A stretch of 64,000 nucleotides of DNA, from assembly GCA_002835675.1 (NCBI GenBank), contig PIZR01000002.1, positions 510,427 to 574,426 of the forward strand. The letters run 5' to 3'. The translations under genes and the position numbers were made by a program. Source of the DNA: Bacillus sp. BA3. Lineage in GTDB: Bacteria > Bacillota > Bacilli > Bacillales > DSM-1321. Of the stretch, positions 51,260 through 60,697 are shown piece after piece. The notes beneath the pieces are model-generated. The model was not told the origin of the DNA and made no database searches. It worked only from the letters and a program-made list of their open reading frames with translations. Numbering within the stretch: the stretch's first letter is position 1; every line of letters begins with the position of its first letter.

Positions 51260-52932
51260 TAAGTCCTCCCCGGTTGAATTTTTAAATTTAATTTACTCAG
51301 ATCTTCAATAAGGCTATTTATCGTTAATGCTTCCCTTTTAAATTCTTCATTGATTTCAGGGGAATAATTGCCATTACGAGTGAACTCCATTTCGTTAAAT
51401 AACCGTTCTAAAACAAAAGTACGTTGCTTTATTTTTGATAACATTTCATTACCAATAGATTCGAGATAATCGATATTCTCATCAATTTCTTTTTCTGGAA
51501 TCCAGTTTTTTGTGCAATACACACAATTATCCGACTCACATTCCATATTTTCATCCGTACAATATCCTAACTCTACTTTTTTACAGAAATCAAAATCATC
51601 TGGGTTTCGAAGGGATCTATTCCTAATATCTATCAACAATTGATAGGTGTTATCTCCAAACGTTACATCTTCATTAAAGCTATTTAAAACTGTGAGTTCG
51701 TAAACTTTTGATTGAGCATAAGAGTCCAAGTGCTTTTGATAATGGAATTGTGCTTCAACTGTTTTATGACCTGCCAACCTAGCAATTGTTAACCTGTTGA
51801 ACCCTTGCAACATTAGAGTACATATGGAGTGGTGTCTTGTATCATTTGGATTCATCATTACCATCTCATTAGGATTTAGGGTAAAAACATTGTCTTCTTT
51901 TAATTTTTCTTTATATCGTTCCTTTTCTATAATTGTAAGCTTTTCCCTGATACTAAGCTCTTGATAAAACTCTTTTAATAAAGTATTAAATGAATCTTTA
52001 TTGAATCTTTTAGGATTTATAGTTTTTGCAAATACATCCTTATGGTTTTTAGATTTCCGATAGGCAGGGTAAGAGAGAAGTGTGTGTGATTCCCCGTAGT
52101 CATTAGTCAGTTCAATATAGCTTGAAATTAAAGAATAGAGTTCTTCGTTTATTTCAATTTCATCTATTACTTGAAGTGCCTCGTGACCTTCATTCTTACT
52201 TCTAGGGAGCTTAATCTTAAATTTACCGTGTACTAAACAATTTCTACTTAGTGATAAGAATTCCCCAATTCTTAGAGGAATGACACTCGTTATCTTCCAC
52301 CAGAGTAATATAGGAAAGAATTTGAATTGCTCCTCAGCACTCCATATTTTCCAATAATAGTTAAGGTAATGTGAAAATAGCAAGATGTCTTTGTATGGTG
52401 GTAGGGTTCTTATTTTAGTAAATCTGCCGAACTTTTTCGAAATACTTTCCAGTTCATTATAAAATAATTCACTATTCTCCGCAGAAGAGTAATCTAAAAA
52501 ATTCATTGTTGCGTTTATCGCTTTGTATTTAAGTGATTCCGCAAATCCATTAATAATATCCTCAAGATTATCTAAATATTTCTCGTTAAGTGTCTCTGTT
52601 TTTTCTAAAAAAGACTGAACCAAAAATATTTTGTCCTTAACCGTATTGTTTTCCAACTTCGGGGCTAAACCTAATATCCAGCATTTAACCATTAATAAGA
52701 CATTTCTATCAATAACATCTAAAAATCTAAGGTTTATATAACCTGTGCTAAAAGACTTTTCCATCTTCCAAACATTTTCTTCAAAGTCTCCTGATACTAT
52801 ACGATTTTGTTCTACGAACATTTGATAAGTAAATATTGCATTATCTAATGTATCTTGAAGATTGTATGTGTCTTCAGATTCTATATCAAGTATGTCTTCT
52901 TCCAAAAAAGCAAAAGACTGGCTAATTTTCAT
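51259..52932 (-). CDS. Tyrosine recombinase 3 of the element
   Basis: A 557-residue protein. The C-terminal catalytic region has Arg in VIPLRIGEFLSL, then NDTRHHSICTLML (second Arg; usual first His is Asn), GHKTVEAQFHYQKH with His and candidate Tyr. A Cys-rich cluster follows (CTDENMECESDNCVYC), probably zinc-binding. The start ATG overlaps the upstream stop (TGATG). It would act with the other two recombinases. Confidence 0.8.
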   Translation of the reverse strand: MKISQSFAFLEEDILDIESEDTYNLQDTLDNAIFTYQMFVEQNRIVSGDFEENVWKMEKSFSTGYINLRFLDVIDRNVLLMVKCWILGLAPKLENNTVKDKIFLVQSFLEKTETLNEKYLDNLEDIINGFAESLKYKAINATMNFLDYSSAENSELFYNELESISKKFGRFTKIRTLPPYKDILLFSHYLNYYWKIWSAEEQFKFFPILLWWKITSVIPLRIGEFLSLSRNCLVHGKFKIKLPRSKNEGHEALQVIDEIEINEELYSLISSYIELTNDYGESHTLLSYPAYRKSKNHKDVFAKTINPKRFNKDSFNTLLKEFYQELSIREKLTIIEKERYKEKLKEDNVFTLNPNEMVMMNPNDTRHHSICTLMLQGFNRLTIARLAGHKTVEAQFHYQKHLDSYAQSKVYELTVLNSFNEDVTFGDNTYQLLIDIRNRSLRNPDDFDFCKKVELGYCTDENMECESDNCVYCTKNWIPEKEIDENIDYLESIGNEMLSKIKQRTFVLERLFNEMEFTRNGNYSPEINEEFKREALTINSLIEDLSKLNLKIQPGRT

Positions 52933-55304
52933 CACCCACTTATGGCTATTAATTTTTGTTCGAAAGCTTCTTCCCCACCAGGATAAAAGGACCAAACATA
53001 TTCTTCTCCGTATGAGTTTATAGCTTCTGATAATACATCAAGCAATCGTGTAATAAATTTCAATTCCCTTTTCTTTGGTATTTCCAATGTTAAACCATTA
53101 TATTTATCAAGACGCTTCAATAAGTCAGTGAATATCTCTGTAATTGCATAGATATTAGGGATAGAAAAACCGCATCCATTACACGGATAATTTTGAGAAT
53201 TTTTATTCTTTGGACAATTATTATACATACCACATTGTATATGTTCAGCCCGGGATGGCATTTCTCTCAGATACAACTTTTTAGCAAACTCCATTGCCTC
53301 TTCTGGAGATAATTGAAGCATATGCCATGCAAGTGAATGTTGTTCAGTTATTCTTTCATTTAAAAAACCAATAGTTGCTTCAATTTCGACTGGTGGCAGT
53401 AATCTTTGAAGTTTCGCTATACTACTTGTTCTTTCTTCAAGCGTTTGTTTATTAGAAGATAATACATCATGCAATTGGTCATATAAAAAACCAAAATCCC
53501 CCCTATCAAATAGCTGCCTTGTAATTCCCCTATCTTCAACAGCAATGTATTCTTTAGTTATTTCAGATAGATGATCTCTAATGGCTTGTGCTACTTCAAA
53601 TGCTGAATTTCCTTTGCCTTCTCGACTCTGTATTGAATAAAATAAGTGTGTCATTAATGTTGAGTTAGCCTTTCTATTTTTAAACTCTAATTTGACTAAA
53701 TCATCATTACTTCTAAAAAATTTTTTCAGAAGGTATATACTGACATCATTATCTTTTGTACCAAAAAATATAAGACTTGCTCGATTAGTTTTTCTTCTAT
53801 GGAACTCGCAAATACATAACGCTGAAGCCATTGTTGGAACTAAGCTAGGATTACACACAAAAGTTCGATCTGCTCTTGATTTATTATGAATCATATTTTT
53901 ATAAAGAGTTATTTGATTTATTATTAATTGACCTTGAGGTAATGTAAGGTGATATGAATAAAACCAATTTATATCAAATACACCAATGGCTTCTGGAGAT
54001 ATTGCAGGAACATTTGAAACATCACTTGCCCTCCAGCTGTTTGTTAAATGTATTAAAATATACAGCCAGATGGAAGCATATTTTTCATCCCTGATAGCTA
54101 AAAGTTGGTGTTTTTCAAAGTCCTTAGCGTGTAAGTAAATTGTTTTCCAGTCCTCAAAGTTATAATTTTCTTTTTTGGTTTTTGGAGTTAAGTACTCGTT
54201 TCTTGGATTTGGGATATCTTTTATTCTATATTTAGTTACCCTTACAGATTTAACAAACTTTAGAAATCTGTATAGAAACTGTTTCGCATTAAGCAACTCA
54301 CAAGATGCCAATAACTTAAAGGCCTCTCCGTTGTGATAATAAAAAACTTCCTTATGAACTTCAAAATATACTATATGTCTTAAAGTATTAATTAAAGCAG
54401 GAACTGAACCTTTACTTATGGATTTAAAAGAGGCATTACTTCTTGATAGAAGATCTTGTGCGTAACGTTTGAATAATATATAAGTCTGTGTTAAATGAGA
54501 AGGTATGTTAATATCCTCTTTTTCTAAAATAAATATAAAATATTCATGGGGGTCAGATGGTGCAGAGGTGATAGTATTTGTGCTTCTTAGATTATTCTCT
54601 TTGTACCTTTGTACTTCTTCTCTTTGATAAAAATATTTGATAATTCGTTTACCGTTCCCTAATATATCCAAGAAGTAATAACACCAACGAGGGACATCTA
54701 TTTTTGTTAGAGTGATAGGAGGTGCAGCAAGGTCAAGATACGTACATACTTCTTCCCTGGTTATATACTTCTCACTATATTCTTTAGCGAGAAGTATATA
54801 ATATTTAACCTCTCTCTTGTTAAACAACCATACAGGACCAGAAGGGTTATTATTTGGTTCTACATAATCATCAAAAAGTTGAGTAAACGTTCCGCGTTTA
54901 CACCCATCCCGTATATGTGCAGCATTTGCCGGAATTATTTTAGTCAATTGAGGAATGGTGTAGTAATTCGTATAAGTATGTATCAATTTTTCGATGTGTT
55001 TTCTGTTGATGTAAGTTTTCCTTTTATACCTAAACTGAAACGGTGGAGTAGTCAGGGAATTTATTTTATTTCTAATTGACTGTCTATCACTGAGGCCTGT
55101 GATATTTTTAAGTTCATCGTGTGTTATGTAGTTTTCATTCAAATTTTGAAAGAAATTATCGACGGAATACTTTGAGTAGCGTTCTTCTCCAATTTTCCAA
55201 ATAAGTTTAATTTCAACCAAAAGATCAAAGGTATAAACGTTTTCAGGGGAAAGCCCAATTTTATTACACACTTGTTCTTTTGAGTAACTTGTTGTTTCTG
55301 ACAT
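52932..55304 (-). CDS. Large tyrosine-recombinase-like protein 2 of the element
   Basis: A 790-residue protein from the ATG at 55304 (MSETTSYSKEQ; AGAGGG upstream). The N-terminal third has helical DNA-binding-like segments (LTKIIPANAAHIRDGCKRG). The catalytic part has Arg in NSWRASDV and a candidate Tyr in TKEYIAVED, but I see no clear H-x-x-R box, so it may be degenerate. A Cys cluster near the end (CGMYNNCPK, PCNGCGF) suggests zinc. It corresponds in position to TnpB of Tn554. Confidence 0.72.
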   Translation of the reverse strand: MSETTSYSKEQVCNKIGLSPENVYTFDLLVEIKLIWKIGEERYSKYSVDNFFQNLNENYITHDELKNITGLSDRQSIRNKINSLTTPPFQFRYKRKTYINRKHIEKLIHTYTNYYTIPQLTKIIPANAAHIRDGCKRGTFTQLFDDYVEPNNNPSGPVWLFNKREVKYYILLAKEYSEKYITREEVCTYLDLAAPPITLTKIDVPRWCYYFLDILGNGKRIIKYFYQREEVQRYKENNLRSTNTITSAPSDPHEYFIFILEKEDINIPSHLTQTYILFKRYAQDLLSRSNASFKSISKGSVPALINTLRHIVYFEVHKEVFYYHNGEAFKLLASCELLNAKQFLYRFLKFVKSVRVTKYRIKDIPNPRNEYLTPKTKKENYNFEDWKTIYLHAKDFEKHQLLAIRDEKYASIWLYILIHLTNSWRASDVSNVPAISPEAIGVFDINWFYSYHLTLPQGQLIINQITLYKNMIHNKSRADRTFVCNPSLVPTMASALCICEFHRRKTNRASLIFFGTKDNDVSIYLLKKFFRSNDDLVKLEFKNRKANSTLMTHLFYSIQSREGKGNSAFEVAQAIRDHLSEITKEYIAVEDRGITRQLFDRGDFGFLYDQLHDVLSSNKQTLEERTSSIAKLQRLLPPVEIEATIGFLNERITEQHSLAWHMLQLSPEEAMEFAKKLYLREMPSRAEHIQCGMYNNCPKNKNSQNYPCNGCGFSIPNIYAITEIFTDLLKRLDKYNGLTLEIPKKRELKFITRLLDVLSEAINSYGEEYVWSFYPGGEEAFEQKLIAISG

Positions 55305-55317
55305 TCTATCACGCCCT

Positions 55318-56598
55318 CTAATCATTAAATTCAAAGGTATATAATGCTTCTAATCCTTCTTCTTTCTCTTGAAGAATTTTAAATTTACTTAAATATCTTA
55401 ATGCAACACCAGTACTTTTATCCCTTCTCCATAGCGCAAGTTGTTCCGGACTTTTTGCTTTCCTTGCCATCAGATTCGTATAAATTCCTCGTCCAATGTG
55501 TGTGTCCCATTCATGTAAGTTTAAAAAAGTGTAATGGGGATTCTTCTCATCTTCTAATCTCTTTAAAAAAAGGTTTTTAAGTCGCATAAACCGTTTTTCA
55601 AATACATCGCCTGACATAGGATTATTATTTTGGTCTAAAAATAAGGCATTAAATTTGTTTTTATCACCAACTTCATTTAGGAGTGAAAAATGATTCTTTA
55701 CTAGTAAAGGAAACAATGATGTGAGTTGTATTTCTTGCGTGGGATATTCTGATGTATCACCTTTTGGATATGTTTTTTCAGTATTTCTTAATCTAAGCCA
55801 AAAGTGCTGTTTACGACTCAATGAAAGGCTACATCCTCTTGCTCCATACTCCCCTTTTAGTATTAAATCGGACCTTGAGACATTGGTAACCTCTCCAGCT
55901 CTGAGGCCTCCAAAAAATTCAAAATAAACTGCTAAAGCAATCATTTGGATCTCTTTATTACTACTTTCTAATGCAGTTTTAAGAAACAACATTATTAACT
56001 TGTCATTAGGAAATGCCGTTATTTTTATTGGTTTATTTTTAGAATTATCATCGCCAGGTAGTGAAAAGCCATTTTCGGAGAAAATTGAAATATTGGCTAA
56101 ATCACTTTTTTGATACCCGAGAAATTCGTTTGCTACAAAGGAGGGTAATATTTTTCTTTTGGCAAGATAAATATAAAAGCTAAATATATAATCTGCATCT
56201 TTTTTGAGGGTCTGAGATGAACGATAACGACCAGCATTTTCAATTTCTGATTCTTTCCGTTTCCGTCTTTCATATTTTGTTGTTTTCTTATAGTTAAGGT
56301 AATCTACTACATGATTGATTCTGAACTGTTTAAACTCTGATAATCTATACGTTTCATAGTTATCAATTAATAACCAGTTTAAAAATCTCTTAATAGATTC
56401 TGCTGCTGCCTTTTGAGTATTATAATTATTATCTCTTTTTGCATATATAGTGCGGATAAAATCAGTAACTGGGTGTGGCTTAAAGAAGTGACTGCTTTTT
56501 TCCTTCACAACAATTGTTGCATATTCAACAATATACCCATTTCCTATATCTGTATTTGCTTTTACAACTGCAAATGTTAATCCCGCATTAGGATTCAT
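55318..56598 (-). CDS. Tyrosine recombinase 1 of the element (TnpA-like)
   Basis: A 426-residue recombinase with an N-terminal SAM-like core-binding domain (KAAAESIKRFLNWLL, VVDYLNY) and a full catalytic set: Arg in GGLRAGEV, His and Arg in THIGRGIY, Trp in LALWRRD and nucleophile Tyr in ALRYLS. First gene of the operon, nearest the element end. It is the best candidate for strand exchange at the rarA site. Confidence 0.88.
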   Translation of the reverse strand: MNPNAGLTFAVVKANTDIGNGYIVEYATIVVKEKSSHFFKPHPVTDFIRTIYAKRDNNYNTQKAAAESIKRFLNWLLIDNYETYRLSEFKQFRINHVVDYLNYKKTTKYERRKRKESEIENAGRYRSSQTLKKDADYIFSFYIYLAKRKILPSFVANEFLGYQKSDLANISIFSENGFSLPGDDNSKNKPIKITAFPNDKLIMLFLKTALESSNKEIQMIALAVYFEFFGGLRAGEVTNVSRSDLILKGEYGARGCSLSLSRKQHFWLRLRNTEKTYPKGDTSEYPTQEIQLTSLFPLLVKNHFSLLNEVGDKNKFNALFLDQNNNPMSGDVFEKRFMRLKNLFLKRLEDEKNPHYTFLNLHEWDTHIGRGIYTNLMARKAKSPEQLALWRRDKSTGVALRYLSKFKILQEKEEGLEALYTFEFND

Positions 56599-57088
56599 TC
56601 TTCACTTCCTCTCACCCCTAGGGTAGTAAATGTTAAAGATTGTTAAATTAAAAAAATGCTAAAAGGTCTGGAGTTAGTTGGGGTATATATTCTTGTGTTC
56701 CTCGATAAATTCGGAGAACTGGTCATAAAAGCTTCATGCTATAGCCCTCTCCATAGACTTTCTACCCATAGGAATTACGCTTGGATCGACAGCATGATTT
56801 TCGCACTCGGAGATCTACGCCTGTAGATGTGACACCGCAAAACGTTACTGAGCCGTTATTGATCTTTGTCTGTAGATTACTTTAATCGCTGCTTATCTAC
56901 AGTGTTTTGCCACGTCTGGCGGGCTTCTAAAGCTTCGAAAGCAGCTAGTATGAGTATCTTTGCTTTCTTTCTTCGTTTTACCCGCTCACTCCCCCCTTAG
57001 AGGATTTAAATCTTCATTAAGATCTTAGCTCACAATATATAAGACAGTGACACATACCCAAAGTCATCATATTAAACAATCATTTTTA
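56599..57088. other. Non-coding end region of the element
   Basis: About 490 bases before the IS remnant. A palindrome (CCCTAGGG, 56619-56626) sits upstream of the recombinase operon. Between 56810 and 56930 the sequences GATGTGACACCGCAAAACG and CAGTGTTTTGCCACGTC form an imperfect inverted pair, and CTGTAGAT recurs. These could be recombinase arm sites. Confidence 0.4.
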
Positions 57089-57230
57089 GCCAGAAAGGTT
57101 GCCCTTATGTCAATGCTTGTATTGAAAAGCTAAATTAGCTATTTCAATTTATTGAAGGTTGGTATAACCGAAAAATAATTCATAGCAGCTTAGGACATAA
57201 AATTCCACGCCATTTAAGATCAAATTAGAA
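57089..57230 (+). pseudogene. IS3-family transposase (OrfB) remnant
   Basis: The plus strand reads QKGCPYVNACIEKLN, a stop, then FIEGWYNRKIIHSSLGHK. These are the conserved end blocks of IS150-type OrfB integrases (K-G-x-x-x-x-N-A-x-I-E and F-I-E-x-W-Y-N-x-x-R/I-x-H-S-S-L-G), with the section between them deleted. It is a dead fragment. Confidence 0.8.
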
Positions 57231-57408
57231 ATACAGCTTAGAGATTTATATTTTCGTATCCAAAATATTGACTCAAATCCAGTCCTCGAACTTCGTTCTG
57301 CGGAGTGCTGCTCGCACCGAGACTTTGTCCTCTTAAAACACAAAAAATAATATTAGATTAACCTCCAGAATGTGTTTCTTATTTTTATATGTACTAACTA
57401 TTTTATTT

Positions 57409-57516
57409 AATAAATCTCATAATTTAAAAATATGTGATAAATCAATTATAGTATTTAACCGTTTATTTATCAATATTTAAATTCTGAATATTAAAATTAA
57501 TCGAATAAATCTCATA
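57409..57516. repeat. Direct repeat AATAAATCTCATA at element end
   Basis: The 13-mer AATAAATCTCATA occurs at 57409-57421 and again at 57504-57516, the second only about 15 bp from the rarA junction. They may be recombinase-binding sites or part of the crossover region. Confidence 0.5.
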
Positions 57517-57517
57517 G

Positions 57518-58057
57518 GTGTCTATATATCAAAAATCTATTCGCGGCAGTGATGTGAATGCAGCCCTTCATTATTTGGGGCGCTTGGTCGAAGCCGGCGA
57601 TCTTGTCAGCATTGCCCGCCGCATGGTGGTCATTGCCTACGAAGACATTGGTCTCGCCAATCCGCAGGCTGGTCCCAGGGCCCTCGCTGCAGTCGAAGCC
57701 GCTGAACGGCTCGGGTTTCCCGAAGCCCGGATTCCACTTGCCAACTCCGTGATCGAGTTATGCCTATCACCTAAATCGAATACCGCCATTACCGCAATTG
57801 ATGCGGCTCTTTCCGATATTCGCAGCGGCCATAGTGGAGATGTACCGGATCATCTTAAGGATGCCCATTACAAAGGGGCCACTGAACTCGGACGCGGCAT
57901 CGGCTACCTTTATCCGCATGACTACGAGAATGGCTGGGTGAAGCAGCAATACTTACCCGACAAACTGCGCAGAAAAAAATACTACAAACCGAAAAAGAGC
58001 GGGAAATTCGAACAAGCCCTTGCCTCGGTCTATGAAAATATCGAGAAAAAGAAATAA
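57518..58057 (+). pseudogene. rarA: rarA (yrvN/mgsA) 3' fragment, split by the element
   Basis: A 179-codon frame whose residues from QKSIRGSDVNAALHYL to the end match the C-terminal part of the RarA/MgsA AAA+ replication-recombination protein. The AAA+ motor with Walker motifs is missing and upstream sequence is element DNA. The first codons (MSIY) come from the element. A short C-terminal protein could still be made from the GTG at 57518, but no ribosome site is evident. Confidence 0.9.
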
Positions 58058-58090
58058 CTCCGGATCGCTACAGACCCGGAGTTTCTTTAT
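58057..58090. terminator. Bidirectional terminator
   Basis: CTCCGG-TC and GA-CCGGAG arms followed by a T-rich run, between convergent rarA and the coat-like gene. Confidence 0.8.
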
Positions 58091-58734
58091 TGTGGGAAAT
58101 GAAAACTTTTAACATGCCTCATGTTGACAAAAATCGCCTCCCCTTGAGCATTCACCATCTCAATGATGCCATCTTTCACTGCACTGATCATCCCGATATT
58201 CTGCGGATGCATCCCCAAGTCGAGCACCACCAGTTTATTGGTTAACTTTTTTACCTGTTCCTCCAATGTCCTGGCCCAGCTTAAAGATGAAACCTGTGCC
58301 AATTGTTCCCCTTTATTCAAACCGTATGGACCCTTTTCATCATTACAAACCGAAAGCCACTTTAAATGATCCATCGAAATGAACATCGTTTTAAATACTG
58401 GCGAATAAAAGACGAAATAGTTATTCATGATGCCCACGATATAACCATGAACCGAGTTTTTTTTCGTGAGCAGGATTTCAACAAACATCCCCTTCGCATT
58501 CATCAGTAATTTTCGGAACGAGGTCTCGTCAATCTCCGGCTCTCCTCCCGAACCAATCTCCTCATCGATTATAGGAAAAGAAAAATTCTTAATGTGCCGG
58601 AATGGAACGTAACGGTAGGCTTTTCCAGTATACAAAACGATGATGTCAGAACTTACTTCAATTAAAATCCCCGCTTCATGTATATTCCCTGAGAGCTCCA
58701 GTTCCATATACTGGCCTATATGTTTTGCTAACAA
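58087..58734 (-). CDS. CotB-related spore coat protein
   Basis: A 215-residue protein built from Sm-like beta modules similar to those of the CotB-like neighbour: DIIVLYTGKAYRYVPFRHIKNF, then VEILLTKKNSVHGYIVGIMNNYFVFYS, then VNAQGEAIFVNMRHVKSFHFP. TTG start at 58734 with AAAGGGGG upstream. The adjacent CotB-like gene and the shared fold suggest a coat protein made in the mother cell. Exact name uncertain. Confidence 0.7.
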   Translation of the reverse strand: MLAKHIGQYMELELSGNIHEAGILIEVSSDIIVLYTGKAYRYVPFRHIKNFSFPIIDEEIGSGGEPEIDETSFRKLLMNAKGMFVEILLTKKNSVHGYIVGIMNNYFVFYSPVFKTMFISMDHLKWLSVCNDEKGPYGLNKGEQLAQVSSLSWARTLEEQVKKLTNKLVVLDLGMHPQNIGMISAVKDGIIEMVNAQGEAIFVNMRHVKSFHFPQ

Positions 58735-58945
58735 GCGACGCTTCCCCCTTTATATTAAGATCAACCAAACAAAATGGTTGCTTGGCCATTTTAAAAGCAT
58801 TTGAACATAAACTTTTGCAAATGAAAAAATAAATCAAAGGTGTATTGAATCCCAATGAATCCATCTTTGGCAATAACGGCATGTCCACCTTCCATAAGAA
58901 GGCACAACAACTCGATTTTGGTTGCTGTACCTGTTTGGTATTTCT

Positions 58946-59920
58946 TTACCGGATATTTTGATTTGAAGCTTTGATTAAGTTCTCAATCCAAATTTGCTTG
59001 AATGCATTTGCACGAGGACTTCTGCGTCTTCCTGATCTTTCATCTGAGCTTGAGCTTGAGCTTGAAGAGCTTTCATATGAGCTTGAGCTTGAAGAGCTTT
59101 CATATGAAGAACTGCTCTCTTCTAATGAACTGCTTTCATCCTTTCTACTTCCGTTTGCTGAATTTCCATTTGCTGAATTCGCGTTTGATGCACCTCCGTC
59201 CGACGAACCTCCATCTTCGGAATTTTCATCTGTCTCCTCTTCAGCTTCTTCCTCTACCTTCACAGTTAAGGCAACGAATTGGACATGATCAGTTGGCACA
59301 TAAAATAATTCTTCTTTATGCACAACGATAAGGTACGTATCAGCCACTTTCATCAGGATGCCCTCAACCCTCTCAGGTCCACCAGCGAAAACGGATACCC
59401 AGTTGTGGACTAAGCGAGTCAGAAGGCCATTAAGTGTATCGGTTCCGTTATAAACAAATTCAGGCAATAATTGTTCGTCTGATTCTTCGATCACTGTTAC
59501 ACTTTTAATATGGGAAATCGGGTATAAAACAAGCCCATCCTTCTCCGTGGATAAAACTAAAAATTCATCTTTCACATCTACAACCCGGCCAACTTTAGAT
59601 CCCGGACCGCCGCCATTCACTTGAATGCAGCTAGTTTGAAGTGTTGACAGCACTCCTAAAAAACTGGTCGGAAATACTGTTTCTTCTTCCTCGGCCAATA
59701 AATCGACTTGTGACTTTTTCGCATTCGCGACAACTATTTTCAAATGATCCCTTGCGTAATACACAAGTTGAGTTTGTTCATCTTTCCCTGTTTGTAAAAC
59801 GATATAATCGCTTAATACTCCTATAAGCCTGCCTTCTCTAGAATCAGGCCCGCCTTTAAACACCCTCACCGATTTTCCTGTTAAAGCATCAAGGTACGGT
59901 AAACCAACAGTCTCTGCCAT
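58946..59920 (-). CDS. CotB-like spore coat protein with Ser-rich C-terminus
   Basis: A 324-residue protein with three Sm-like repeats of about 70 residues (KSVRVFKGGPDSREGRLIG, IQVNGGGPGSKVGRVVD, VSVFAGGPERVEGILMK) followed by an acidic region and a long Ser/Glu tract (about 255-305) and a basic end. This layout is that of CotB. I chose the ATG at 59920 (MAETVGLP); the in-frame TTG six codons earlier is part of the ribosome site. It is an outer-coat surface protein. Confidence 0.85.
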   Translation of the reverse strand: MAETVGLPYLDALTGKSVRVFKGGPDSREGRLIGVLSDYIVLQTGKDEQTQLVYYARDHLKIVVANAKKSQVDLLAEEEETVFPTSFLGVLSTLQTSCIQVNGGGPGSKVGRVVDVKDEFLVLSTEKDGLVLYPISHIKSVTVIEESDEQLLPEFVYNGTDTLNGLLTRLVHNWVSVFAGGPERVEGILMKVADTYLIVVHKEELFYVPTDHVQFVALTVKVEEEAEEETDENSEDGGSSDGGASNANSANGNSANGSRKDESSSLEESSSSYESSSSSSSYESSSSSSSSSDERSGRRRSPRANAFKQIWIENLIKASNQNIR

Positions 59921-60115
59921 TTTTCCTTTAGCCTCCAATAGTTATTTATACTTTAATGATATCCGTACTGCATATATATGCGCCTGCTTTCCAATACGGA
60001 CTCTGCTTATCACCCATTTTGTAGCAAATCGTCGTACGCCTAGAAAATCCCTTTTGAAAAATCACTTTTTCCATTCTATTCAACTTTTAAAAAAGGGCCT
60101 TACTTTTTAATAAAA

Positions 60116-60140
60116 AAACTCGGGAATTTTTCCCGGAGTT
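60116..60140 (-). terminator. Terminator
   Basis: AACTCGGGAA and TTCCCGGAGTT arms with a T run on the minus strand, downstream of the 73-residue gene. Confidence 0.85.
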
Positions 60141-60211
60141 ACATCAACATATTTCTATATAGAATGAAATGGCTACACAGGAGCTTTACTTTGCCTGGAT
60201 TTTGTCACGGT

Positions 60212-60433
60212 TCATGCAGCTTGCCAAACTATAACTTCGTTTACATCACAGAATAACTGGTGATTTTTTTCTGATTCTGTATATAGCTCCACATACTGCT
60301 CAGCTGAAACATTTTGCGGAGCTGCCTCGACCAGCGGCGGATACCGTCCTTCCCCTTTGTTTGTCACCGGGAATTGCAAAGGCAGCTTGGAAGCACCCGT
60401 TTTAAATACAATCTTCCCCTTGAAAATTTCCAC
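60212..60433 (-). CDS. Small hypothetical protein
   Basis: A 73-residue protein from a GTG start with a weak ribosome site. Beta-rich start (EIFKGKIVFKTGASKLPLQFP) and a C-terminal EVIVW. No signal peptide. Followed by a terminator. Not recognised. Confidence 0.5.
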   Translation of the reverse strand: MEIFKGKIVFKTGASKLPLQFPVTNKGEGRYPPLVEAAPQNVSAEQYVELYTESEKNHQLFCDVNEVIVWQAA

Positions 60434-60697
60434 GACTATTTACCTAGATTAAATTCAGGCTTAATAAGCGTGCTCCTACATAGTCATAGCTTATAAAACC
60501 GCTGCTATATCAGCATTCAATTCAAAAAAATTCAAACCAATTATAAAAAACTATTAAACTTTCATGTCATAACAAAAACCTTTTATTGGCTTCCAAATAT
60601 GTCAAAGGTATTATAAAGTAGCAAAATATACTATTCTTTTATTATGAAATTAAATATAATAGATGAAGTGGTTACAAAAAGAGGAAGGAAGTAAAAT

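Larger units (their letters stand above)
50546..57530 (-). mobile_element. Tn554-like three-recombinase element, right-end module
   Basis: Four overlapping minus-strand genes (three tyrosine-recombinase-like and one TnpC-like), a non-coding end with repeats, and then the 3' part of rarA. The coding frame of rarA begins abruptly at codons for QKSIRGSD, so the junction is near 57525-57535. CBASS lies just inside. The left end and the 5' part of rarA are not in the window, so the element may include much or all of the metal island. Confidence 0.75.

Noticed and set aside
58676..58888. 70-codon minus-strand ORF overlapping the start of the coat-like gene
   Set aside because: It overlaps the coat-like gene in another frame, lacks a ribosome site and has no recognisable pattern.
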